NCBI RefSeq assembly: GCF_038595005.1
Contig: NZ_CP151997.1
Span: 2,480,001-2,544,000 of the forward strand
From: Chryseomicrobium sp. FSL W7-1435
GTDB taxonomy: Bacteria; Bacillota; Bacilli; Bacillales_A; Planococcaceae
Length of the DNA: 64,000 bases
Direction of reading: 5' to 3'
The notes below the pieces were generated by a model. That model saw nothing but the letters and a program-made list of their open reading frames with translations. It searched no databases and was not told where the DNA came from. A program made the translations under genes and the position numbers. Numbering within the stretch: position 1 is the stretch's first letter; each line of letters starts with the position of its first letter. This document shows, piece after piece, positions 26,764 to 35,591 of this stretch.

Positions 26764-26780
26764 CAAAATTCTTCTTACAT

Positions 26781-26812
26781 AAAAAAACACGAACCCTTAG
26801 TTGGATTCGTGT
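26781..26812 (-). terminator. Terminator of the CoA-disulfide reductase gene
   Basis: On the minus strand ACACGAA pairs with TTCGTGT, followed by U7. Confidence 0.85.
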
Positions 26813-26817
26813 CTGTC

Positions 26818-28158
26818 TTATCGTTTTACTAATTTCCAATTTCGTTTGGCAATTTGTTGGACGGGATCCCACACACCATTGTATGGTGGTGCGTAGCTCA
26901 AATCGAGATCTAAAAGTTCCCCTAAACACATCTTTTGGGTCAATGCGACGGCCAGCACATCTATGCGCTTGTCTACACCGTCTCCACCTATAATTTGCGC
27001 GCCAAGCAAGCACTGGGTTTCTTTTTCCCAGATGAGCTTGGTATAAAGTGTTTCTTTCCCTGGGTAGTAACCAGCTATATCATGACCTGCACGTGTAATA
27101 GTTTCATAAGCGATACCTAATTGCTTCACTTCTTTTTCACTAAGCCCTGTTTTCCCTAAATCTAAATCGAAGAATTTTAAAATGGATGTCCCGAGTATTC
27201 CTTTGAATTGATTGTTGAACCCAATCATAGATAGACCAGCGACCCGCCCCTGCTTATTCGCAGTAGTGCCGAGTGGAACGTAATCCTGCTGCTCTTTTAG
27301 TAGGTGATAGTGGCTTGCACAATCTCCAGCCGCATAGATATCCGGAATCGTCGTTTCCATTCGCTCATTAACAACTAGCGCACCGTTTTTCAGTTTTTCA
27401 GCATTATTTATGAACTGTGTAGACGGGGTAACTCCAATCGCTACAATCACAAGGTCTGCTTCATATTCGCCTTTTGAAGTGTGAACTTTTTCAACAGATT
27501 CGTCACCACTGAACTTCACGACTTCCTCTTCTAGATGAACCCGCACATTTTTTCGCTCGGCTTCTCGTAAAATCAATTCAGCCATCTCTGGATCAAAGAT
27601 GTTGGCAAGTTGGGCTCCCCGTTGAAAGATGCGAACTTCTTTATCCAGTTCCCGGAACGATTCAGCGAGCTCCAGCCCTATGTACCCTCCACCGATAATG
27701 GCCACCCGCTTCACATCTTTGCGAAGTGCCGTCAAAATTCGTTCTGTATCTGGAATTGTTTTGAGTGGGTAGATCCCTTTTAACGAAATTCCTTCCCACT
27801 CTGGCCAAACAGGAGCTGCCCCCGTAGCAATCAGCAATTTATCGTAGGAGACCTCAAAATCTTCAAGTGAATGTAAAATACGACCACGCACGATTTTGTT
27901 GCCACTGTCCACCTCTCGTACTTCATGACCTGTTCGTGCATCGATCCCGTATTTGGTCCGAAATTCTTCCACACTACGCGCGATGACGTCCGATGACTTT
28001 TCGATTTCTCCACTGATCACATAAGGTAGTCCACATTGGCCGTAGCTATAAATATGTCCTGCTTCAAGTACTGTGATTTGTGGATTTTCTTCGTTCCGAA
28101 CAATTTCCATCGCAGCACTCATGCCGGCTGCGTCTCCCCCGATAATGACGTAGTTCAT
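26818..28158 (-). CDS. CoA-disulfide reductase-type FAD/NAD(P)H oxidoreductase
   Basis: 446 residues from ATG 28158 (AAAGGAG 9 nt ahead; a GTG two codons earlier is too close). FAD motif at the start (VIIGGDAAGMSAA), single redox-active Cys42 in YGQCGLPY, NAD motif AIIGGGYIGLELA, and the dimer domain from about 330. Single-Cys members reduce CoA disulfide or CoA persulfide, or act as NADH oxidases. No C-terminal rhodanese is fused, unlike CoADR-RHD. Exact substrate open. Confidence 0.85.
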   Translation of the reverse strand: MNYVIIGGDAAGMSAAMEIVRNEENPQITVLEAGHIYSYGQCGLPYVISGEIEKSSDVIARSVEEFRTKYGIDARTGHEVREVDSGNKIVRGRILHSLEDFEVSYDKLLIATGAAPVWPEWEGISLKGIYPLKTIPDTERILTALRKDVKRVAIIGGGYIGLELAESFRELDKEVRIFQRGAQLANIFDPEMAELILREAERKNVRVHLEEEVVKFSGDESVEKVHTSKGEYEADLVIVAIGVTPSTQFINNAEKLKNGALVVNERMETTIPDIYAAGDCASHYHLLKEQQDYVPLGTTANKQGRVAGLSMIGFNNQFKGILGTSILKFFDLDLGKTGLSEKEVKQLGIAYETITRAGHDIAGYYPGKETLYTKLIWEKETQCLLGAQIIGGDGVDKRIDVLAVALTQKMCLGELLDLDLSYAPPYNGVWDPVQQIAKRNWKLVKR

Positions 28159-28313
28159 ATGCACACGCTCCTTTTCTATCTGTATTCTAGCTCTACCCCT
28201 TCTGTTCCTTTCTAAATCGTGGAGAATTTAGGGAATTGCTCGTGGGGAGCTGATTACGTTTGGAGGCTTTATTTGATAAAGATTGTAATCTTGTAATTTG
28301 GTTAGATGATAAA

Positions 28314-28369
28314 CCCCAGCCCTTGAATCACAAGCCAAGTTTACTTGGTTTGCGATACAAGAGCTGGGG
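28314..28369. terminator. Long hairpin downstream of bpsB
   Basis: CCCCAGC...CCAAGT-TT-ACTTGG...GCTGGGG, an imperfect stem of roughly 25 bp. It lies 24 nt after the bpsB stop. No strong U-run follows on the minus strand, so it could be a terminator or an RNA-stabilising 3' stem. Confidence 0.6.
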
Positions 28370-28392
28370 GTTGCCTAATTTTTTCTTTAACA

Positions 28393-28929
28393 TCAGAAAA
28401 CTTCCTTATAATTTGTATCTTCAGACAGTGCTGCTTCTTCGATTGGAATTCGCACAGATAACATCCACAAATTTAATAAAGAAAACACAAGTACAGTTAT
28501 AAACGCATTGAACATTAATGGAATAACTAACAGTTCAAGAGCTACAATTGTGTAATTAGGATGTCGCATAAATTGAAAAGGTCCTTTTTTCACGACGGAA
28601 GCTCCAGGAAGGATCATAATTTTCGTATTCCAAAATCGTCCTAATGAGGAAAGAATCCATATTCTTATTAATTGAGTTATTGCAAAGACTATAAGAAGTG
28701 GTATCAAAAATAAGGTTAACCCTCGATCAAGTAATGTGAATTCGAGCAAGAGGCTAATAAAAAAACCGACGTGCATAACAACCATAAATGGATAATGACG
28801 TTTGCCCACTTCATACCCACCTTGAGATTTTATCCACTCTTCATTTCGCTTCGCTATAAACAATTCAATTATCCGTTGAATAATGACAAATCCAAAAATG
28901 ATAAAAAAAACGAGTTCATTTATGTCCAT
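28393..28929 (-). CDS. bpsB: Isoprenylcysteine methyltransferase-like alkylpyrone O-methyltransferase
   Basis: 178 residues, four or five membrane helices, with the ICMT-like C-terminal motif GPFQFMRHPNYTIVALEL. In B. subtilis the homologue YpbQ/BpsB methylates the alkylpyrones made by BpsA. Its start overlaps the end of the type III PKS gene by 10 nt, so the pair is one operon. Membrane-embedded, as expected for lipid-like substrates. Confidence 0.85.
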   Translation of the reverse strand: MDINELVFFIIFGFVIIQRIIELFIAKRNEEWIKSQGGYEVGKRHYPFMVVMHVGFFISLLLEFTLLDRGLTLFLIPLLIVFAITQLIRIWILSSLGRFWNTKIMILPGASVVKKGPFQFMRHPNYTIVALELLVIPLMFNAFITVLVFSLLNLWMLSVRIPIEEAALSEDTNYKEVF

Positions 28930-29999
28930 TTTAAAAGCACCAATTCGCCACTGAACCCTGGACCCAGAGCGGTTAATAATCCTATATCTCCGACACTTTT
29001 CTTCTGCTTCATAAATTCTTCTAACACATATAAAACCGTCGGGGAGGACATATTGCCGTTATGCTTTAATACTTCTCTCGATATATCCGTTTTAGTAGAA
29101 TCGAATCCCAATGCTTTTTCATACGCAGCTAAAACTTTTTTTCCACCTGGGTGCGCAATAAAATGATCAATTTGTTCTGCTGACAATTGATACTCGGTTA
29201 AGAATTCAGTTACAAAAGGTTCTAACCATTTTTCAATAATGGAAGGGATACTTTTCGAGAAGACCACATGCAGACCATCATTTTTCATATTCCAACCCAT
29301 TACGTCTTCTGAATTATCCATTGTTTTAGCAGCTGTGGCGACAAAATTTGGACGAGGTTCACTTGACGAGACTTCCACTTCATCTCCACAAACTAAGGCA
29401 CATGCAACTCCGTCAGCAAATAAAGATGCCCCTATCAAATTGCTTTTCGTGTAGTCATTAGGCTGAAAGGTGAGGCTACAGAGCTCAACACACAAAACAA
29501 GTACTTTTGCCTTTGGATACGCAAGGCAAAATTCAAATGCACGACTCAAGCCGGATGCACCACCAGCACATCCTAAACCCCAAATCGGAATTCTTTTGAC
29601 ATACTCTGAAAATGGCAATTGATTTAGAATACGTGCATCAATACTAGGTGTTGAAAAACCAGAACTGGAAATGAAAAAAATTCCGTCAATCTCTGAAGGA
29701 TGTATAGGCTTTTTTAGAAACTTGGAATTGTTCAAGCAAGCATCAACTGCTGACGCACCATAAGAAGTTGCTAACTCGATATATAGGCGATTCCTTTCTT
29801 CTAAATCGTGTGGCTGTTCGAACCACTCCATCGGTACACAAAACTGTCTCGATTCTATTTCACCATTTTCAAATACTTTTAACATCCGATCTAAGTCAGT
29901 GTAGTGATCGGTAAATAAATTCTTCAACAATAAAGCTGCGTCTTTTTGAGAGTATGAATAAGGCGGTTTATATGAGCTGATTGAATGGATTTGTGGCAT
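28920..29999 (-). CDS. bpsA: Type III polyketide synthase (alkylpyrone synthase)
   Basis: 359 residues from ATG 29999, preceded by AGAAGGAGG. Thiolase fold with the Cys-His-Asn triad: Cys144 (GLGCAGGASG), His in IAHPGGKK and Asn in KHNGNMSSP. BpsA condenses long fatty acyl-CoA starters with malonyl-CoA into triketide and tetraketide pyrones. Annotated elsewhere as chalcone synthase, but a plant-like flavonoid role is not expected. Coupled with bpsB. Divergent from sodC. Confidence 0.9.
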   Translation of the reverse strand: MPQIHSISSYKPPYSYSQKDAALLLKNLFTDHYTDLDRMLKVFENGEIESRQFCVPMEWFEQPHDLEERNRLYIELATSYGASAVDACLNNSKFLKKPIHPSEIDGIFFISSSGFSTPSIDARILNQLPFSEYVKRIPIWGLGCAGGASGLSRAFEFCLAYPKAKVLVLCVELCSLTFQPNDYTKSNLIGASLFADGVACALVCGDEVEVSSSEPRPNFVATAAKTMDNSEDVMGWNMKNDGLHVVFSKSIPSIIEKWLEPFVTEFLTEYQLSAEQIDHFIAHPGGKKVLAAYEKALGFDSTKTDISREVLKHNGNMSSPTVLYVLEEFMKQKKSVGDIGLLTALGPGFSGELVLLKWT

Positions 30000-30118
30000 A
30001 CAGATCCTCCTTCTATGGTTCACTGATAGTGTCAGCTTCTCCATATGAAATAAAGTATATTCATCGAAAATAAAGCCATCATGCTAATAACACGTCATTA
30101 ACATGGAGGTTTTTCATT

Positions 30119-30655
30119 ATGAAGAAGTGGATGTTGATAGGGTTCATTTTGCTTATATCTGGGTGCAGTAAACAAGATATGTTGAATCCAGTAAGTGGTG
30201 AGATTCAGCATGAGCTTGCTACATCAATTGTGAATTCGGAAGGAAAAGAAATTGGAACAGCAGAAATGACAGAAACAAAAAAAGGTGTTAAAATCCGGTT
30301 AATTTTAAGTGGTTTAGAGTCAGGTGAAAAAGCAGTTCACTTTCATGAAATTGGGAAGTGTGATGCACCGAAGTTTACAACAGCTGGAGCCCATTTCAAC
30401 CCTTTGGATAAAGAACACGGCTTTGATAATCCAAAAGGCTATCATGCTGGTGACCTGCCTAATTTAGTTATCTTGAAAAACGGCACGGTAGATGTTGAAG
30501 TAGTGACTTCCAATGTGACGCTTGAAAAAGGGCAGAAGAATTCATTACTCGATGAGGATGATAGTGCACTTGTCATTCATGCAGGACCCGACGATTATGT
30601 AACAGACCCTTCAGGGAATTCTGGAGATCGCATAGCTTGTGGGATTATAAAATGA
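30119..30655 (+). CDS. sodC: Cu/Zn superoxide dismutase lipoprotein
   Basis: 178 residues with a lipoprotein signal (MKKWMLIGFILLISGC; lipid on Cys16). Metal ligands appear complete: HFHE, GAHFNP, KEHGF, GYHAGDLPN and the last His in VIHAGPDDY; the active-site Arg is in GDRIACG and the structural Cys pair in KCDAP and RIACG. B. subtilis YojM, the same family, is reported to lack a copper ligand, so this copy may be active where YojM is not. Anchored outside the membrane. Confidence 0.9.
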   Translation: MKKWMLIGFILLISGCSKQDMLNPVSGEIQHELATSIVNSEGKEIGTAEMTETKKGVKIRLILSGLESGEKAVHFHEIGKCDAPKFTTAGAHFNPLDKEHGFDNPKGYHAGDLPNLVILKNGTVDVEVVTSNVTLEKGQKNSLLDEDDSALVIHAGPDDYVTDPSGNSGDRIACGIIK

Positions 30656-30751
30656 GAAAACCAAAAGAAACTTTATTTTCGTCCATTCACTTAAGTTAGT
30701 AAAAGTAGAATGGAACAGTCAGAGAGAAAAGCCTTCCTAATACCTTACAAA

Positions 30752-30787
30752 AAAGGCAAGGAACTTTGTAAAGAGTTCTTTGCCTTT
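30752..30787. terminator. Bidirectional terminator between sodC and the flavoprotein gene
   Basis: AAAGGCAA-G-GAACT pairs with AGTTC-T-TTGCCTTT, with A- and T-rich flanks. Confidence 0.85.
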
Positions 30788-30828
30788 GACTATATCTATT
30801 GAATTACTAATAGCTGCCTTCTTCAGAA

Positions 30829-31872
30829 TCAGTTTGAGTGAAGGAGTTTTTCTAAATGTTTTACCGTAGGAGTCAGGTTTAACAAGAAATAGGACTCACG
30901 CAATCTCCGTGACGGACCACTAGACATTAAATAACCTGCTCCTCCCTGATGCAACATCGTACCGTGAGTAGCTTTGGCTGCCAAATAAGCGACTTCAAGC
31001 CTTAGCTTGAGTAATTCTTTCCAATACCCAACACTAGGACCGGCTTTTGCTATGTCGTAGACGCTGTTTTTTAGAGTAACCAATTGTTCCTCAAGTTCTT
31101 CAGACTGGATCGGCAAATAACTATTACACCCCATCTGTTTATTGCAGACTTGGAGAATCGAGTCAATGGATCCTCTCGTGACCCCAAACCCTAAGGGAGT
31201 TTGATAAAGAACAAATGCAGGTCGGATTATAGGGATGAATACGTCAGCATCTTCTGCCACAATCCAATTGTCCGGAATCCAAACCTCTTCAAACGAACAT
31301 GCAAAAGTAGCACTACCGTTGACTCCCAAATACTCCGCTTTTTCCTTTAGAGACAAGCCCTCTGTTCGGCAGGGAACAATAGCCATGATGCGTCTTGCGT
31401 CATCCACTTCGGCCACTATTCCAAACCAGTGGTCGTCCCCTAAGTTCGAGACTGAAGGTAACTTCCCTGAAATGATATAACCGCCGTCCACCTTCTTCGC
31501 CCGCAAATGTAGCTTTTCAAGTCCTGCATAATATTTCATAGGGTTTGAGAGCCCCGTGGCACCTAATATTGAGCCGTTTTCAAATTGTGGCAGTAGGTGT
31601 TCCTTCAGATGAAGATTGGTACTTTGACGGATGTAGGTCATCGCAGCCAAATGGCACCAAAAATTAAATGCCGTGGTCATACATACCTTCGCAATCTCCT
31701 CTACCAACATCACCTCACGTGAATAGGAAATACCTTCAGAAGAATCGAGAAACCCATTTTGACCTAAACTCTTTAAAAAGTCAGATGCATAAAACGCCTC
31801 TGTATCGATTCTCTTCACATATGGCTTTAATTTTTCAGCAATCAGCTCTTGCAAACGGTCTGTGTGTGCCAC
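30829..31872 (-). CDS. Acyl-CoA dehydrogenase-fold flavoprotein
   Basis: 347 residues with the ACAD N-terminal helices, middle beta domain (about 100-190, GATGLSNPMKYYAG, GYIISGKLPSVSNLG) and C-terminal helical domain. The usual catalytic Glu region is not recognisable and the protein is shorter than typical ACADs (about 380), as in the DszC/SfnB-like flavin monooxygenase side of the family. It lies 22 nt after the DUF4242 gene and beside a NitT/TauT-type ABC importer, hinting at oxidation of an imported sulfur or nitrogen compound. Substrate unknown. Confidence 0.75.
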   Translation of the reverse strand: MAHTDRLQELIAEKLKPYVKRIDTEAFYASDFLKSLGQNGFLDSSEGISYSREVMLVEEIAKVCMTTAFNFWCHLAAMTYIRQSTNLHLKEHLLPQFENGSILGATGLSNPMKYYAGLEKLHLRAKKVDGGYIISGKLPSVSNLGDDHWFGIVAEVDDARRIMAIVPCRTEGLSLKEKAEYLGVNGSATFACSFEEVWIPDNWIVAEDADVFIPIIRPAFVLYQTPLGFGVTRGSIDSILQVCNKQMGCNSYLPIQSEELEEQLVTLKNSVYDIAKAGPSVGYWKELLKLRLEVAYLAAKATHGTMLHQGGAGYLMSSGPSRRLRESYFLLNLTPTVKHLEKLLHSN

Positions 31873-31894
31873 AGGAACTCCCCCATTTCCATTC

Positions 31895-32422
31895 TTACGA
31901 TAGTTCAGTCAATGTATCAATCGGTGCCATTACAGCTTCACGCGCCTTCTTAACGGTTGATTCATCAGGAGAATCATAGAAGCATAGACATTTCGTCATA
32001 TCTTCACACACATATGTGCGAGAGAACTTCACTTCAGGGACCTCATCATAGTGGACCGAGTTTTTCGATTTTCTTTCTAAGTAAGCATCCATTGTAAGGT
32101 TCTCTGGAAGGTTCCACTCTACCAAATAATTTACCGTGTCCGCCTGTTTTTTCACTTCTTCTAGTTCTGTACCGACTAGTCGCACCGGTTTGATCAGAGT
32201 GACCGGAACTTCTAGTTTGCGTAATGATTCATTCACTAAAGTGCGTTCTTCAGCTTCGATAATGAAAAAAGCACGTGATAAATCTTTTGCTACCTGGACT
32301 TCAATCAAAACAGCACCTTGAGTGCCAATCTCGTCACGAACAGCTTCTACTTTTTGCTCGAATGATTCCTTGTCCTTGATAGTGCCATTAAAAACAGATT
32401 CGACTAGATATAAAGTGGTCAT
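31895..32422 (-). CDS. DUF4242-domain protein (two-domain)
   Basis: 175 residues from ATG 32422, with AAAGGAGG ahead. The C-terminal half (YLVEWNLPENLTMDAYLERK...RTYVCEDMTKCLCFYDSPDESTVKKARE) is DUF4242, a small ferredoxin-like fold; the N-terminal half (YLVESVFNGTI...VQVAKDLSRAFFIIEAEERTLVNESL) looks like a second, diverged copy. A streptomycete DUF4242 protein binds nickel; whether this one binds metal is unknown. Probably co-transcribed with the flavoprotein gene and divergent from hxlR. Confidence 0.75.
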   Translation of the reverse strand: MTTLYLVESVFNGTIKDKESFEQKVEAVRDEIGTQGAVLIEVQVAKDLSRAFFIIEAEERTLVNESLRKLEVPVTLIKPVRLVGTELEEVKKQADTVNYLVEWNLPENLTMDAYLERKSKNSVHYDEVPEVKFSRTYVCEDMTKCLCFYDSPDESTVKKAREAVMAPIDTLTELS

Positions 32423-32506
32423 TGAAATTCCTCCTTTGGATTCAAAATCCAACCATTTAAGTGGGATATCGATTAAAGATTATTTTAAATGACTAGGTAA
32501 TAAAAA

Positions 32507-32519
32507 ACAACTCAGTTGT
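32507..32519. promoter_or_regulatory. Palindrome between DUF4242 and hxlR genes
   Basis: ACAACTCAGTTGT, a 6-bp dyad with one central base, in the middle of the 146-bp divergent region. Candidate HxlR operator. Confidence 0.4.
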
Positions 32520-32568
32520 ATCAATTTTTTCAATATGATTAAATAAGTGATAATGGAGGGAGCACAAC

Positions 32569-33012
32569 ATGCGCGAAACACGATACAATTTGCCTTGCAA
32601 TATAGCACAGACTTTAAACTTGATTGGGGACCGCTGGACGTTACTCGTTCTTCATGAGATCTTGGTCGGCACAAAGACTTTCAATGATTTAAAAAAACAA
32701 TTGCTAGGAATCTCATCGAATATACTTTCTGACCGATTGAAGCACTTAGAAAAATCAGGACTCGTACGTTCATCTCTTTATTCGGAACATCCACCTCGAT
32801 ACGAATACGCTCTCACAGAAAGCGGGAAGGCACTAGAACCCGTGTTTAATGCCATGGTTCTATGGGGGAGCGAGCACCTGGACCCTTGCTATAAAAAGCT
32901 GGTCCATACTTCTTGTCAACATGAAGTGGAGATTGCCTATTATTGTCCCCACTGCGAAGAAAATGTAACACAGCTTGAAACGACTGTTTTGAGAGATGAA
33001 GTAACAGAGTAG
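32569..33012 (+). CDS. HxlR-family regulator with C-terminal zinc-ribbon extension
   Basis: 147 residues. Residues 8-105 are the HxlR winged helix with the conserved redox-type Cys10 near the N-terminus (NLPCNIAQTLNLIGDRWTLLVL). Beyond the usual end are about 40 residues with Cys116, His118, Cys126 and Cys129 (CQH...YCPHC), a likely zinc-binding knuckle. Divergent from the DUF4242/flavoprotein genes and convergent with the ABC importer, it probably regulates one or both. A GGAGG site precedes the ATG. Confidence 0.85.
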   Translation: MRETRYNLPCNIAQTLNLIGDRWTLLVLHEILVGTKTFNDLKKQLLGISSNILSDRLKHLEKSGLVRSSLYSEHPPRYEYALTESGKALEPVFNAMVLWGSEHLDPCYKKLVHTSCQHEVEIAYYCPHCEENVTQLETTVLRDEVTE

Positions 33013-33035
33013 AGCAGAGATGCTCTACTTTTTTA
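33008..33035. terminator. Terminator overlapping both convergent stops
   Basis: AGTAGAGCA-GAGA-TGCTCTACT then T6. The hxlR TAG lies in the left arm and the permease stop overlaps the T-run. Confidence 0.85.
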
Positions 33036-33794
33036 TGTGGCACGAATACCCCATTGTCTATTGATCCATCTTTCGAATACCCCTACTACCTTATCTAAAA
33101 GCAAACCTAAGACCCCTATAAATACAATTCCCGCCATCACAAAGTCTAGCCGCATGGAATTTCGTGCATCCACAATGAGATATCCAAGTCCAGATTGTGC
33201 CCCGACCATTTCACCAGCTACTAAGAATATCCACGCCGTACCCACTGCTATATGAAGTCCATTCGCAATGAATGGAAAGGCTGCAGGGAAGATCACCTTA
33301 AAAAGGAGCTGAAACCCTTTCACCTCAAAATTATCAGCCACCTTTAGATAATTGGCATCTACTTTACGGACTGCCCCAACTGTTGACAGCAGAACAGGGA
33401 AAAAGGCAGCAATAAAGATGATGACGATGGCTGGAATATCCCCGATTCCAAACCATAGGACAATAAATGGAGACCAGGCGATGGGAGATACAGGTCGAAT
33501 CACTTGGGCAATCGGGTCGAGTATGCTCCAAAGCAGTGGTAGTCTTCCCAATAAGAGTCCTAGACCGACAGCAATAACAACAGCAGATAAATATCCTAGC
33601 AGGAAACGATAGAGGCTAACTTGAATGTGTGTTATCAGTGTCCCGTCTTGTATGAGACTCAAAATGGCTGTACCCACTGCTATTGGCGGTGGGAACAACA
33701 CAGCATCGTAATCGCCAAAAGTATAGATCATTTGCCACACAGCGATTAAGAGTACAAAGCCAATCCCTGCCGGCGCTAAAGATTTTAGTTTCAT
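33033..33794 (-). CDS. NitT/TauT-type ABC importer permease
   Basis: 253 residues, about six helices, with the EAA-type loop (FEVKGFQLLFKVIFPAAFPFIANGLHIAVGTAW) that contacts the ATPase. Family of SsuC/TauC/NrtB. Follows the binding-protein gene by 6 nt. Last gene of a three-gene importer operon read toward hxlR. Confidence 0.87.
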   Translation of the reverse strand: MKLKSLAPAGIGFVLLIAVWQMIYTFGDYDAVLFPPPIAVGTAILSLIQDGTLITHIQVSLYRFLLGYLSAVVIAVGLGLLLGRLPLLWSILDPIAQVIRPVSPIAWSPFIVLWFGIGDIPAIVIIFIAAFFPVLLSTVGAVRKVDANYLKVADNFEVKGFQLLFKVIFPAAFPFIANGLHIAVGTAWIFLVAGEMVGAQSGLGYLIVDARNSMRLDFVMAGIVFIGVLGLLLDKVVGVFERWINRQWGIRAT

Positions 33795-33800
33795 TTATCG

Positions 33801-34763
33801 TCACATCGCTTCATCTAATAATGAGTGGTCTACAAAATCAGTGTAACTTGGTGGATTGTCCATAAGTCCCATTTCAATAAGACTTGCACGTAATGCTTCA
33901 TACTCATCTTCTCGAATCACCAGATCATCATACGCGATCCACTCAAATGATAAATCCAAAACCTTTTCTTCGACGTTCATATATTTTGATGACATTTCAT
34001 GTGTATGTTCATCTTTTGCTTCTGCCACTTCGCCGGCAGCCACATAGTAATTGACGAACTCCTGAGCGACCTCTTTCTCGTTTTGAATGAAATCATTACG
34101 CAGCACAAGCGTACAATCGATGGAGTTCTCCCAGACATCCTGATCCTGATACAGGACTTTGCCCTTTTCAAGCGAGACGGAAATAGCACCAAATGGCTCT
34201 GCCACCACGTAGCCTGCAATACGACCTTCAGCAAGAGCCGCTGGCATCTCTGCAGGTGGTAGTTCGATGACATTTACATCTTCATACGCCATCTGGTTTT
34301 GCTGTAGCATTTGGTACAGCAACACATTATGCGTAGAAAATTTATGAGGTATGGCAAAGTTCTTTCCTTTCAAGTCCTGAGCTGTATTGATTGAAGGGTC
34401 TGTAACAAATACATTGCCGTCACGATGTCCCAGTGCTACTGCTTTAAGATCGATTCCCTGCTCTTTTGCTTTCATAGCTAGTGTGACGAGGACAGAAGCC
34501 CCATCAATACGGCCTGTATTCAAGGCATCCATCAACTCAGGCCATGAACCAAACTTCACTAATTCCAATTCAAAATTTTCATAGTCTTCTAGCTCTTTTT
34601 CAATGTACAACGGTACAGCATGAGTTATGGGTAAATACCCTATTTTGACCACGCGTTTTTCATTGTCTGAACCAGAGGATGAGCTATTCTCCGTACCGCA
34701 AGCCGTGAGGACCAGGGCAAATACCAAAAGTAGTGTGATTAGCAATGTGAATGATTTTTTCAT
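33801..34763 (-). CDS. NitT/TauT-type ABC importer substrate-binding lipoprotein
   Basis: 320 residues from ATG 34763 (GGAG 8 nt ahead; the longer frame from 34790 starts in the intergenic region). Lipobox VLTAC, then a Ser-rich linker and the two-lobe NMT1-like fold (VKIGYLPITHAVPLYI..., DLKGKNFAIPHKFSTHNVLL). Relatives bind nitrate, aliphatic sulfonates, taurine or pyrimidine precursors; the residues seen do not settle the ligand. Confidence 0.87.
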   Translation of the reverse strand: MKKSFTLLITLLLVFALVLTACGTENSSSSGSDNEKRVVKIGYLPITHAVPLYIEKELEDYENFELELVKFGSWPELMDALNTGRIDGASVLVTLAMKAKEQGIDLKAVALGHRDGNVFVTDPSINTAQDLKGKNFAIPHKFSTHNVLLYQMLQQNQMAYEDVNVIELPPAEMPAALAEGRIAGYVVAEPFGAISVSLEKGKVLYQDQDVWENSIDCTLVLRNDFIQNEKEVAQEFVNYYVAAGEVAEAKDEHTHEMSSKYMNVEEKVLDLSFEWIAYDDLVIREDEYEALRASLIEMGLMDNPPSYTDFVDHSLLDEAM

Positions 34764-34793
34764 CGGATTCTCCTTATTGTGTTTAGTCATTGG

Positions 34794-35591
34794 TTAAATA
34801 TGAAATTCTATGGCCGATTCCTGTCGGCTGAAATGGAATTCATCCAAAATTTGTTTGCGGTATGCATAAAAATCCGGATGACTTCGATCGCGAGGTTTCG
34901 ACAATTCAACATGGATTTCATGGTGAATACGACCTGGATTGGAATGCATAATAAAGATGCGATCCGCTAGATAGATAGCTTCATCAATGTCGTGAGTTAC
35001 CAACACGATAGTAGTTTCTTCCTTGGCTTGTATGTTGAGTAGTTGATCTTGCAGATGGTATCGATTAAATGTATCCAATGCAGCAAATGGTTCGTCCATC
35101 AAGATCAGTTCGGGCTGTGGTGCGAGTGCCCTCGCTATCGCGATACGTTGTTTCATACCGCCTGACACTTCATGGGGAAACATTTGACTCTTGCCTGAAA
35201 GACCTACCAGGTCGAGATAATGGCGTGCTCTTTCTGATCGTTCTTTTGCTGATAGAGAAGAACTTTCGAGACCGAATTCCACATTTTTTAACGCGGATTT
35301 CCACGGAAGCAATCCGTAGTGCTGAAAAAGCATGATTGCTTTTCGGCTAGGTTTTGTAATGGGCTCATTCTGCAGCTTCACAAAGCCCTGATCTGGTTTT
35401 TCAAATCCTCCAATAATATTTAGAATGGTACTTTTCCCACATCCACTCTCTCCCAACAGAGCAATAGTCTCTCCCCGTTGAATAGTGAATGAAATGGAGT
35501 CAAGAACCTGGTTCAGTACTTGGTCAGAGTGAAAAGCCTTAGAAATTTCTTCTACCGATAAAAACGGTGCATCTCCCATACCTATAATCAC
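34794..35591 (-). CDS. NitT/TauT-type ABC importer ATPase
   Basis: 265 residues. Walker A GESGCGKST, signature VSGGMKQRIAIARA, Walker B LILMDEPFAALD. SsuB/TauB type. The start is unsettled between GTG 35591 (TGAGGT very near) and ATG 35579. First gene of the importer operon; a TATAAT box stands on the minus strand at 35656-35651, with palindromes further upstream. Confidence 0.87.
   Translation of the reverse strand: MIIGMGDAPFLSVEEISKAFHSDQVLNQVLDSISFTIQRGETIALLGESGCGKSTILNIIGGFEKPDQGFVKLQNEPITKPSRKAIMLFQHYGLLPWKSALKNVEFGLESSSLSAKERSERARHYLDLVGLSGKSQMFPHEVSGGMKQRIAIARALAPQPELILMDEPFAALDTFNRYHLQDQLLNIQAKEETTIVLVTHDIDEAIYLADRIFIMHSNPGRIHHEIHVELSKPRDRSHPDFYAYRKQILDEFHFSRQESAIEFHI

Noticed and set aside
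28314-28369. Riboswitch upstream of the CoA-disulfide reductase
   Set aside because: It is upstream in position, but the hairpin is nearest the bpsB 3' end and has no riboswitch motif.
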